This document shows, piece by piece, positions 1-7,270 of a stretch of DNA of 64,000 nt. The notes under the pieces are model-generated. The model searched no databases. It was not told the DNA's origin and saw only the letters and a list, made by a program, of their open reading frames with translations. The position numbers and the translations under genes were made by a program. This DNA comes from Rhodobacter sp. CZR27 (lineage in GTDB: Bacteria > Pseudomonadota > Alphaproteobacteria > Rhodobacterales > Rhodobacteraceae), in the NCBI RefSeq assembly GCF_002407205.1, contig NZ_CP023548.1, forward strand, positions 2,566,501 through 2,630,500. Reading direction: 5' to 3'. Position 1 is the first letter of the stretch; every line of letters starts with the position of its first letter.

Positions 1-1
1 C

Positions 2-1006
2 ATGGCGTTGCCGGCCCTCGCCGCCGACCCCGAGCTGATCGCCTTCGACTGGGCCGGCTTCGAGAACGAGGGCCTGATGGCCGAATACGTCAAGAAGCAC
101 GGCGAGATGCCGACCTACGCCTTCTACGGCGACGATGACGAGGCGTTCCAGAAGGTGTCCTCGGGGTTCAAGGCCGATGTGGCCCATCCCTGCTCGCAGA
201 TGGTGTCGAAATACCGCGACGCCGGCCTGATCGAGCCGTGGGACGTCAGCCGCATCCCGGAATACGCGAACATCTCGCAGCGCTTCAAGGACTCGAAGAT
301 CTTCTCGGACGATCAGGGCGTCTGGTACATCCCGACCGACTTCGCCTATACCGCGATCGCCTACAACACCGAGACCGTCCCGGTCGAAGACGTGGCCTCG
401 GTGCAGATCTTCCACGATCCGAAATACATGGGCCGCATCTCGCTGCCCGACAACACCGACGACATCTGGTCGCTCGCGCTGCTGGCAACCGGCGTCTCGG
501 ACTGGACCAACCTGACCGAGGAGCAGTTCCAGGCCGCCGCGCAGTGGCTGCGCACCGCGCATGAGAACGTCCGCGCCTACTGGGCCGACCCGTCGGAGCT
601 TGCCCAGCTGATGGCGACCGGCGAGGTGCAGATCGCCTGGACCTGGAACGACGCCATCGCGCTGATGCGGCAGGAAGGGAAGCCCGTCGGCTTCCAGCGC
701 CAGTCCAAGGAAGGCTCGGCCACCTGGTTCTGCGGCTACGTCAACTTCAAGGACGCGCCGGGCAGCGAGGACAAGGCCTATGACTTCATGAACTCGTGGC
801 TCGCCCACGGGGCGGCCAAGGCGCTGCTCGATGGTTTCGGCTATGCCCATTCGAACGAAGCCGCGATGGCCACGATCTCGGAAGAGGACCTGAAGGCCGC
901 CGACCTCAACCCGGTCGAGACCACGCTGCTCGCCCAGGTGCCGATCGACACCAAGATGCGCGACCGGATGCTTGAGGAGTTCGAGAAGATCAAGGCGGGC
1001 TTCTGA
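2..1006 (+). CDS. Extracellular solute-binding protein, polyamine (PotD/PotF) type, 5'-truncated
   Basis: Periplasmic binding protein of an ABC importer, probably for spermidine/putrescine-like substrates. The visible 334 residues begin with MALPALAADP, which reads as the end of a signal peptide with its cleavage site, so the true start is probably upstream of the window. The body has the fold typical of family-1 binding proteins, with conserved stretches such as GVWYIPTDFAYTAIAYN and the late GYAHSNEAA segment. Transport permease and ATPase genes would be expected upstream but are not visible. A strong terminator follows 55 bases after the stop. The exact substrate cannot be read from the sequence. 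Confidence 0.85.
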   Translation: MALPALAADPELIAFDWAGFENEGLMAEYVKKHGEMPTYAFYGDDDEAFQKVSSGFKADVAHPCSQMVSKYRDAGLIEPWDVSRIPEYANISQRFKDSKIFSDDQGVWYIPTDFAYTAIAYNTETVPVEDVASVQIFHDPKYMGRISLPDNTDDIWSLALLATGVSDWTNLTEEQFQAAAQWLRTAHENVRAYWADPSELAQLMATGEVQIAWTWNDAIALMRQEGKPVGFQRQSKEGSATWFCGYVNFKDAPGSEDKAYDFMNSWLAHGAAKALLDGFGYAHSNEAAMATISEEDLKAADLNPVETTLLAQVPIDTKMRDRMLEEFEKIKAGF

Positions 1007-1061
1007 TCCTGCCGGGCGCGGGAAGGACATCGTCCGCCCGCAATTCCCTGCATCACTCCGT

Positions 1062-1095
1062 CCGCCCGCGCCGCTTGCGCGGGCGGTTTCGTTTT
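1062..1095 (+). terminator. Intrinsic terminator after the binding-protein gene
   Basis: A perfect 10-bp stem (CCGCCCGCGC with GCGCGGGCGG) encloses a 5-base loop and is followed by a T-rich tract (TTTCGTTTT). It ends the transport operon before the ssrA promoter. Confidence 0.85.
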
Positions 1096-1277
1096 CATGA
1101 ACCCCTGACAGGCTGCCCTTGCTTCGCATGCCTGCGGGTCCCGTGCAGGAGGAACATTCTGCAACCGCGCGGTCAGGTGACGTTGCGTTGGCATTAGTGG
1201 CTGTCCCGACTGCCGGTGGTCGACGCCGACCCGTCCCGAACGCCGCCGAAAGGCCTCGCGTGACCCGCCGCTGCGGC

Positions 1278-1306
1278 TTGCGAAGCTTCCGCCCGCCGCC
1301 TATATT
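1278..1306 (+). promoter_or_regulatory. ssrA promoter, sigma-70 type
   Basis: A -35 TTGCGA at 1278-1283 and a -10 TATATT at 1301-1306 are separated by exactly 17 bases. The predicted start, about 1313, coincides with the first base of the 5' hairpin of the tmRNA precursor. The 1096-1277 stretch before it shows no gene. Confidence 0.7.
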
Positions 1307-1312
1307 CGGCCT

Positions 1313-1637
1313 GTCCGGAGCAATCCGGACTATGGACATAAACGCGCTCGTAATACGCGGATCGGACCCGGGGGCGGTACCCGGCGGCTCCACCAATACA
1401 CCCTCGTTGGGGGGCGGAGGGGGCCGAAACAGGATCGACGAACGTCTAAAGGGGTTGGCTTTGTCCCGGTGAGGTACCACCGTTATCGGTCCGAAAAGTA
1501 CAGTTGCCAACGACAACCGTGCTCCGATGGCTCTGGCTGCGTAAGCAGTTCGAGTGATCGAAACCTAAGTCCTTGCGCTTAGCCGTGTAAGGCGGGGCTC
1601 GCAGGTGCCTGGCAACAGAAACCTGCACTTCTTTCTT
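1313..1637 (+). ncRNA. ssrA: Transfer-messenger RNA, circularly permuted two-piece form
   Basis: tmRNA rescues stalled ribosomes and adds a degradation tag. The gene has the permuted order known in alphaproteobacteria. The acceptor piece comes first, with a T-arm stem at 1368-1372/1380-1384 and an encoded CCA at 1393-1395. A removed loop of about 24 bases follows, then the coding piece from 1420. GGGGCCG at 1420-1426 pairs over 7 bp with CGGCTCC at 1385-1391, rebuilding the acceptor stem, and the D-arm motif ACAGGATCGACG follows. The tag frame runs 1506-1544 and encodes ANDNRAPMALAA then TAA, with resume codon GCC. The precursor starts with a 7-bp hairpin (1313-1319/1324-1330). A stem at 1601-1606/1621-1626 followed by a T-rich stretch probably ends transcription. 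Exact processed ends are estimates. Confidence 0.93.
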
Positions 1638-1669
1638 GCCCTTCCGGTTGTGTCGCGCGACGCTGAGCC

Positions 1670-2320
1670 ATGCTCCGCGCGCTGCTCCTTGCCCTTGTCG
1701 TCGCTGCGCCCGCCCGGGCCTGCGATACGGCGCTTCTGCTTGCCATCGACATCTCTGGCTCCATCGACCGGGGCGAATATGCGCTTCAGACCGAAGGGCT
1801 GGCCGAGGCGCTGGCGGACGGGGCGGTGACCGACAGCCTGCTGGCCGGCCAGAGCGCGCTGGCCGTGGTGCAATGGTCGGGCGTGGGCCGGCAGGTGCTG
1901 GCGCTGCCGTGGCGACGGATGCTCGCCCCCGGCGACGTGCAGGACTTCGCCGAGGCGGTCCGCGCCCTTCCCCGCGCCTTCGTCGCCTCGGATACTGCGG
2001 TTGGCGGGGCGATCACCTTCTCGCTGTCCCGCTTCGCCGAGGTGGCGGATTGCCGCCGCCGGGTGATCGACATCTCGGGCGACGGCGCCGAGAATGCCGG
2101 GTTCACCGTGGCTTCCGCCCGACGCGAGGCCGAACGGGCCGGCGTCGAGATCAACGCCATCGCGATCGAGGACATGGGCGCCTCGAAGCCCATCACCGCC
2201 TTCTACGAGCGGTGGGCCGTCACCCGCGGCGGCTTCGTCGTCACGGCACGGGGCCTTGGCGACTATCGCCGCGCCATGCGGGCGAAGCTTCTGCGCGAAC
2301 TCGGCAAACCCGCCAGCTGA
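1670..2320 (+). CDS. DUF1194 (VWA-like) secreted protein
   Basis: A 216-residue protein with a short signal peptide (cleavage probably after ARA near residue 17) and a von Willebrand A-like core. The metal-ion-dependent adhesion motif D-x-S-x-S is at D27, S29 and S31, with a following SDTAVGG segment and DISGDG further on, as expected for DUF1194. The family is widespread in Rhodobacteraceae and has no established function; binding of a divalent cation and an extracytoplasmic partner is inferred. It lies alone between ssrA and sspB. The upstream ribosome site is weak. Confidence 0.85.
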   Translation: MLRALLLALVVAAPARACDTALLLAIDISGSIDRGEYALQTEGLAEALADGAVTDSLLAGQSALAVVQWSGVGRQVLALPWRRMLAPGDVQDFAEAVRALPRAFVASDTAVGGAITFSLSRFAEVADCRRRVIDISGDGAENAGFTVASARREAERAGVEINAIAIEDMGASKPITAFYERWAVTRGGFVVTARGLGDYRRAMRAKLLRELGKPAS

Positions 2321-2422
2321 TCGCCGCGACCCCTCGCGTGGAGGGAGAAAATCCCGCGCGCGGCCCTCTTCCCTTCCAGTCCAAATCCCCTATGCTGACC
2401 CCGAAGCCACAGAGGATCCGGC

Positions 2423-2884
2423 ATGGCGCGTTCCATCGATTACGGCAACCTCATGCACCGCGCGATGCGGAGCCTGATCCAGAGCGTGCTCGAGGACGTG
2501 TCCGAGCACGGGCTGCCGGGGGCGCATCACTTCTTCATCACCTTCGACACCACCCACCCCGAGGTGGAGATGGCCGACTGGCTCAGGGCACGCTATCCGC
2601 AGGAAATGACGGTGGTGCTGCAGCACTGGTTCGAGAACCTCAACGTCGACGACCACGGCTTCTCGGTCACGCTGAACTTCGGCAACCAGCCCGAGCCGCT
2701 GGTGATCCCCTTCGATGCCGTGCGCACCTTCGTCGACCCCTCGGTCGAATTCGGCCTGCGCTTCGAGACGCATGACGACGAGGACGAGGAAGACGAGTCC
2801 GAGGGCGAAGAGGACCCGGACGGCGACGACGAGCCTCCGCGCCACGACGCGCAGGTCGTGAGCCTCGACAAGTTCCGCAAGTAG
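2423..2884 (+). CDS. sspB: ClpXP adaptor SspB, alphaproteobacterial type
   Basis: SspB binds the ssrA tag and tethers tagged proteins to ClpX. The 153-residue protein has the folded tag-binding domain in about residues 1-115 (SIDYGNLM start, HHFFITFDT, FSVTLNF), a very acidic flexible linker of about 25 residues, and a C-terminal VVSLDKFRK that matches the ClpX-docking module. GAGG at 2412-2415 lies 7 bases before the ATG. It lies less than 900 bases downstream of ssrA, so both parts of tag-directed proteolysis are encoded together. Identification rests on the conserved core and the C-terminal docking motif. Confidence 0.93.
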   Translation: MARSIDYGNLMHRAMRSLIQSVLEDVSEHGLPGAHHFFITFDTTHPEVEMADWLRARYPQEMTVVLQHWFENLNVDDHGFSVTLNFGNQPEPLVIPFDAVRTFVDPSVEFGLRFETHDDEDEEDESEGEEDPDGDDEPPRHDAQVVSLDKFRK

Positions 2885-3027
2885 GTCGGTCTCGACACGC
2901 CTGACCGGATCTGCGGCCTTCGCCAAGCAGATGAGGGCGCGCATTTCGGTATGCGACGGCATGCCGATTGATTTTCCGTGCGTCCTTTCCTAAGAGGCAG
3001 GCGAACAGAGCATTGGAGCTTGCCGCC

Positions 3028-4422
3028 ATGACCGCAACCCGCACCGAAACCGACAGCTTTGGCCCGCTGGAGGTTCCCGCCGACAAGTATTGGGGGGCGC
3101 AGACGCAGCGCTCGATCCAGAACTTCCCCATCGGCTGGGAGAAGCAGCCCGTCGCCATCATCCGCGCGCTCGGCGTGATCAAGAAGGCCTGCGCACTGGT
3201 CAACATCGAACAGGGCGACATTTCGAAGGAACTTGGCGAGGCCATCGCGGCGGCGGCGACCGAGGTCATCGAGGGCCGGTTCGACGACAACTTCCCGCTG
3301 GTGGTCTGGCAGACCGGCTCGGGCACGCAGTCCAACATGAACGCGAACGAGGTGATCTCGAACCGCGCCATCGAGATGCTGGGCGGCGTCATGGGCTCGA
3401 AGAAGCCCGTCCACCCGAACGACCACGTGAACATGGGTCAGTCGTCGAACGACACCTTCCCCACCGCGATGCACGTGGCCATCGGCATGATGGCGCGGGA
3501 CGTGCTGCTGCCGGGGCTGGAGAAGCTGCACGCGGCGCTGCTGGCGAAGTCGGAAGAGTTCAAGGACATCATCAAGATCGGCCGCACCCACACGCAGGAC
3601 GCCACGCCCCTCACGCTGGGGCAGGAGTTCTCGGGCTACGCCAAGCAGGTGGAAAAGGGCATCGCCCGTGTGAAGGCCTGCCTGCCCGACATCTACGAAC
3701 TGGCGCAGGGCGGCACGGCAGTCGGCACCGGCCTCAACACCCGCGTGGGCTGGGACACACGTGTCGCCGGCAAGATCGCGGAGATCACCGGCCTGCCCTT
3801 CGTGACCGCCCCGAACAAGTTCGAGGCGCTGGCCGCGCATGACGCGATGGTCATGTTCTCGGGCGCGCTGAAGACGGTGGCGGCCTCGCTGTTCAAGATC
3901 GCCAACGACATGCGGCTTCTGGGCTCCGGCCCCCGCTCGGGTCTGGGCGAGCTGATCCTGCCCGAGAACGAGCCGGGCTCTTCGATCATGCCGGGCAAGG
4001 TGAACCCGACGCAGGCCGAGGCGCTGACGATGGTCTGCGCCCATGTCATGGGCAACGATGCGGCCATCGGTTTCGCGGGCTCGCAGGGCCATTTCGAGCT
4101 GAACGTCTACAACCCGATGATGTCCTACAACGTGCTGCAGTCGATGCAGCTTCTGGGCGATGCGGCGGGCAGCTTCACCGACAACATGGTGGTCGGCACG
4201 CAGGCGAACGTCGCGCGGATCGACAAGCTGATGAAGGAAAGCCTGATGCTGGTGACGGCGCTGGCGCCCACCATCGGCTACGACGCGGCGACCAAGGTCG
4301 CCAAGACCGCGCACAGGAACGGCACGACGCTGCGCGAGGAAGCCGTGGCGCTCGGCTATGTCGATGCTGAAACCTTCGACCGCATCGTGCGGCCCGAAGA
4401 CATGATCGGCCCCAAGGGCTGA
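3028..4422 (+). CDS. fumC: Class II fumarate hydratase
   Basis: Interconverts fumarate and malate in the TCA cycle, in the cytoplasm, as an iron-independent tetramer. The 464-residue product has the superfamily signature [11 protein letters not shown] with its catalytic serine loop, and [10 protein letters not shown], which forms part of the active site. I chose the ATG at 3028 ([17 protein letters not shown]), preceded by GGAG at 3015-3018; an upstream in-frame ATG at 2968 would add 20 residues unlike the family. The stop overlaps the start of the next small gene by one base (TGATG), which indicates translational coupling. Confidence 0.97.
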   Translation: MTATRTETDSFGPLEVPADKYWGAQTQRSIQNFPIGWEKQPVAIIRALGVIKKACALVNIEQGDISKELGEAIAAAATEVIEGRFDDNFPLVVWQTGSGTQSNMNANEVISNRAIEMLGGVMGSKKPVHPNDHVNMGQSSNDTFPTAMHVAIGMMARDVLLPGLEKLHAALLAKSEEFKDIIKIGRTHTQDATPLTLGQEFSGYAKQVEKGIARVKACLPDIYELAQGGTAVGTGLNTRVGWDTRVAGKIAEITGLPFVTAPNKFEALAAHDAMVMFSGALKTVAASLFKIANDMRLLGSGPRSGLGELILPENEPGSSIMPGKVNPTQAEALTMVCAHVMGNDAAIGFAGSQGHFELNVYNPMMSYNVLQSMQLLGDAAGSFTDNMVVGTQANVARIDKLMKESLMLVTALAPTIGYDAATKVAKTAHRNGTTLREEAVALGYVDAETFDRIVRPEDMIGPKG

Positions 4423-4622
4423 TGGCCGAGATCGTCAACCTTCGCGCAAGGCGCAAGGCGGCGGAGCGTGACGCCCGCCGCCGGAAGGGCGACGAGAATG
4501 CCGCGAAGCACGGCCGCACGAAGGCCGAGCGCGATCTGGAACAGGCCCGGGCCGAGAAGGCCCGCGCCGATCTCGACGCCCACCGGCGCGAGACGCCCGG
4601 CCCGGACGGCGAGGCGGAATGA
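4422..4622 (+). CDS. DUF4169 small basic/acidic helical protein
   Basis: A 66-residue, almost entirely charged helical protein (repeated Arg/Ala/Glu/Lys, e.g. NLRARRKAAERDARRR) matching DUF4169, a family found mainly in Rhodobacterales. No function is established. It starts within the fumC stop codon and its own stop overlaps the start of the next gene, so three genes are translated as a unit. Charge and size suggest a nucleic-acid or protein-binding role, but that is inference only. Confidence 0.75.
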   Translation: MAEIVNLRARRKAAERDARRRKGDENAAKHGRTKAERDLEQARAEKARADLDAHRRETPGPDGEAE

Positions 4623-4843
4623 GCGGGCGGCCCGAAAAGCACTCGCTGACGCTCCGCGGCCACCGGACCAGCGTCTCGCTCGAGGCTGACTTCTGGCGCG
4701 CCTTCCGCGAGATCGCCGAAAGCCGCGGTCTTGCCGTCAACGCGCTGGCGGCGGAGGTGGACGAGAGCCGCGACCCCGAGGTGGGCCTTGCCACCGCCAT
4801 GAGATTGTTCGTGCTGCACCACTACCGCAACTTGGCGCGCTGA
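4619..4843 (+). CDS. Ribbon-helix-helix domain protein
   Basis: A 74-residue protein whose N-terminal HSLTLRGHRTSVSLEADFW forms the beta strand and first helix of a ribbon-helix-helix DNA-binding fold, followed by FREIAESRGLAVNALAAEV as the rest of the fold. It overlaps the DUF4169 gene by 4 bases (ATGA). It is probably a small dimeric regulator or an antitoxin-like protein, but no toxin gene adjoins it. Targets are unknown; autoregulation of this operon is possible and untested. Confidence 0.8.
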   Translation: MSGRPEKHSLTLRGHRTSVSLEADFWRAFREIAESRGLAVNALAAEVDESRDPEVGLATAMRLFVLHHYRNLAR

Positions 4844-4860
4844 AGACCGCCGCCGCGGGA

Positions 4861-6084
4861 TCACGCACTCATCGACACATAGCCTGAGGCCGCGCGGTCG
4901 ATGCGGCTGCGCGACGGCGCGCGGCCGCGAAAGCGCTCGGCCAGCGTCAGCGGCCCGGCCGTGATGCGGAAATAGTCGTAATCCTCCGGCCGGTCGAAGG
5001 CGCAGAGATACTGGAAGTGCAGCCGGAAGAAGCGCCAGCGCAACGCCCGCCAGCGCTCGGGCGAGAGCGTCCGGCTGAAGGCCGCCGAGATCACCAGCGG
5101 CCAGCGCTTGTCCTCGGGCGCCACGCCCGAGACCGAGACGGGATCGCAGAGCGCGAAGCAGCAGGCGTCGCCGGGCGCGGTGACATCGACCCAGGTGAGT
5201 TCGTCCCGTGCCGCGAGATAGTTCAGGTCGGCGCGCAGCCGCTCGGCCCGCGGCAGGAAGGAGACCATCGGCACCACCTGGCCCAGCGTCAGCAGCGCCA
5301 ATGCAGGCCGCTTCGCCGGCAGCCCACCGCGGATCACGTCGGCCATGATCGACACCGCCAGACGGGCGCCCGTGGAATGGCCGATCACCAGGATCTCGTC
5401 GGCCTCGTCCCGCATCGCCTCGGAGATCGCGGCGCGGAAGCGGGCCATCCGCTCCTGCAACCGGGGCGGGGTGGCACCCCAGGATTGCGCGGAATGGCCG
5501 AAGTCGTGCATGAGGTCATGGGCGAGGAAGACCGCGTCGCGGCGGCGGAACCAGCGCAGCAGCGCCACCGCCAGCGCCCCGCCGGCCAGCCAGCCGAGCG
5601 GCGGCCAGACCAGCCCGCCCACGATGCCGGACAGGTGCAGTCCAAGCGCCACGGCAAGACCGAACTGCACCAGCAGCACCAGAACCGGATAGAGAGCGGC
5701 AAGGACCGGCCCCGTCCGCAGCCGCACCAGCCGGAACGCCGCCCCGGTCGCGAAGTAGATCCAGACCGTGCGCAGCAGGTGCAGGTAGGTGGAGAGAATG
5801 CCCCGCCCCGTCGAGTCGCGCACGATGTCGGACCAGGCCAGCACCGCGATGTCGGTCTCGGCAAAGCCGCCCTCCATCCCTGCCGAGACGTGCCAGCCGA
5901 AGGGGCCGGGCGTGGTGCGCGGCTTCAAGGTCAGCGCATAGCCCGAGATCTCGGCCTGCGCGGCGCCGTGCCGGCGGTAAAGCTCGCGGTAGCGGCGCGG
6001 GTGGAAGGGATCATAGCCGGGAACGTAAAAGACCCGCCGCCGGAAGGGGCGCTTCAGCTTCGGTTCCGCCAGCAGGTCCATCAT
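4861..6084 (-). CDS. Membrane-anchored alpha/beta-hydrolase-like protein
   Basis: A 407-residue protein with N-terminal basic residues (KLKRPFRRRVFYVPGYDP), two hydrophobic segments at about residues 126-148 and 152-176, and a nucleophile-elbow motif GHSTG with Ser237 preceded by ILVI, as in lipase/esterase folds. The region before it (AHDLMHDFGHSAQ) is compatible with other parts of a hydrolase core, but I could not place the acid and histidine with certainty. A substrate is not evident. It faces the RHH gene tail-to-tail and lies just downstream of ccdA on the same strand (27 bases). The first of two adjacent ATGs was taken as the start. Confidence 0.65.
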   Translation of the reverse strand: MMDLLAEPKLKRPFRRRVFYVPGYDPFHPRRYRELYRRHGAAQAEISGYALTLKPRTTPGPFGWHVSAGMEGGFAETDIAVLAWSDIVRDSTGRGILSTYLHLLRTVWIYFATGAAFRLVRLRTGPVLAALYPVLVLLVQFGLAVALGLHLSGIVGGLVWPPLGWLAGGALAVALLRWFRRRDAVFLAHDLMHDFGHSAQSWGATPPRLQERMARFRAAISEAMRDEADEILVIGHSTGARLAVSIMADVIRGGLPAKRPALALLTLGQVVPMVSFLPRAERLRADLNYLAARDELTWVDVTAPGDACCFALCDPVSVSGVAPEDKRWPLVISAAFSRTLSPERWRALRWRFFRLHFQYLCAFDRPEDYDYFRITAGPLTLAERFRGRAPSRSRIDRAASGYVSMSA

Positions 6085-6111
6085 CCGTCCTCGTTACGGG
6101 CACGAGGCAGC

Positions 6112-6858
6112 CTATCCCAGCCGGGCCAGCGCCGGGAAGGTCTCGAGCAGCCAGTAGGAGAAGCTGGAGAAGCCGCCCGTCAGCATCAGCAGCCCGATGG
6201 TCCAGAGCAGGAGGCCCATGATGCGCTCGATCCGCTCCATGTGGCGCCTCATCCAGCCCATCAGGCCCGAGAGCCGGGAGAAGAAGGCGGCCACCAGCAG
6301 GAAGGGGATGCCGAGGCCGGCGGCATAGACGGCAAGCAGCGTGGTGCCGCGGGCGATGCTGGCCTCGGAGGCCGCAAGCGTGAGGATCGCGCCCAGCTGC
6401 GGGCCGATGCAGGGCGTCCAGCCGAAGGCGAAGGCAAGGCCCAGCACGTAGGCGCCGAAGGCCGACCCGCCCCGGTCGCCCGCATCCATCCTCATCTCGC
6501 GGTCGAGGAAGCCGATGCGGTAGATCCCGATGAAATGCGCGCCGAAGGCCATGACGATCAGGCCGGCCACGGTGGCGAAGGTGTCGGCATTCGACAGGAA
6601 GAACGCTCCGAAGGCCGAGGCGGTGAAGCCGAGGAACAGGAAGACCGTGGAGAGGCCCATCACGAAGAACAGCGCGGCAAGGATCGGCCCGCGCGAGGCG
6701 CCCGCGTTCAGGTCCTTCATCGAGATCCCGCCCATGTAGGCAAGGTAGGGCGGCACGATCGGCAGGACGCAGGGGCTGAGGAACGACAGGACGCCCGCCA
6801 CCAGCGCGATCAGCATGGCCGGCAGAAGCCCCGCGTCGATCAGATCCATCCCGAACAT
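6112..6858 (-). CDS. ccdA: Cytochrome c biogenesis / thiol-disulfide transporter CcdA
   Basis: Inner-membrane protein that moves reducing equivalents from cytoplasmic thioredoxin to periplasmic thiol proteins for cytochrome c maturation. The 248-residue product has six predicted membrane segments and the two family motifs carrying the redox cysteines: FLSPCVLPIVPPYLAYMGG near residue 25-45 and GWTPCIGPQLG in the second half. Both cysteines are present. It may be co-transcribed with the downstream hydrolase-like gene. The upstream end faces tusA, with about 150 bases between. Confidence 0.93.
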   Translation of the reverse strand: MFGMDLIDAGLLPAMLIALVAGVLSFLSPCVLPIVPPYLAYMGGISMKDLNAGASRGPILAALFFVMGLSTVFLFLGFTASAFGAFFLSNADTFATVAGLIVMAFGAHFIGIYRIGFLDREMRMDAGDRGGSAFGAYVLGLAFAFGWTPCIGPQLGAILTLAASEASIARGTTLLAVYAAGLGIPFLLVAAFFSRLSGLMGWMRRHMERIERIMGLLLWTIGLLMLTGGFSSFSYWLLETFPALARLG

Positions 6859-7011
6859 CTTCGCCCTCTCTTTGCTGCTGTCCTAGCCGGTCGCCGCGTC
6901 CCCGTCACTGGGCCGCCTCTCACATTGACGTGGACCGCCCCTGCGCGTATCGCCCGGCACGCGGGCAGGCACGTTGATCCCGCGCAAGGACTCGCCAGGG
7001 CTGGGGCCGCG

Positions 7012-7242
7012 ATGCATTTCGACGAGGATCTCGACTGTGCCGGGCTGATCTGCCCCCTGCCCGTCCTGCGCGCCCGCAAGCGCCTGCTGGCGATGGCGCC
7101 CGACAGCGTCCTGCGCGTCACGGCCACCGACCCGATGGCGGTGATCGACCTGCCCCACTTCTGCTCTGGCGCCGGTCACGAGATCCTGTCCTGCGAGCGG
7201 CAGGGCAACGAGAGCGTCTGGCTGATCCGGCGCGGCAAATGA
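7012..7242 (+). CDS. TusA family sulfur-carrier protein
   Basis: A 76-residue protein with the family's CPxP motif (GLICPLPVL; Cys14), which in TusA carries the persulfide used in tRNA thiolation and other sulfur transfer. The middle has the expected ATDPMAVIDLPHFC segment and a second cysteine. The start ATG is fixed by the family N-terminus; the open frame continues far upstream but has no family sequence. A GC-rich hairpin follows the stop directly. Whether it serves tRNA modification or molybdenum/sulfur metabolism cannot be told here. Confidence 0.85.
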   Translation: MHFDEDLDCAGLICPLPVLRARKRLLAMAPDSVLRVTATDPMAVIDLPHFCSGAGHEILSCERQGNESVWLIRRGK

Positions 7243-7264
7243 AAGGGGCGCCCGAAGGCGCCCC
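7242..7264. terminator. Bidirectional hairpin between tusA and rne
   Basis: A perfect 8-bp stem (GGGGCGCC/GGCGCCCC, 7245-7264) has a 4-base loop. On the minus strand the loop reads TTCG and the stem is followed by TTTCATTT, a good rne terminator. On the plus strand it directly follows the tusA stop but lacks a T-tract. Confidence 0.7.
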
Positions 7265-7270
7265 GATGCA

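Noticed and set aside
5017..7011. A long plus-strand open frame upstream of tusA, opposite the hydrolase-like and ccdA genes
   Set aside because: Only its last 76 codons (tusA) have a family sequence; the rest is antisense to real genes.
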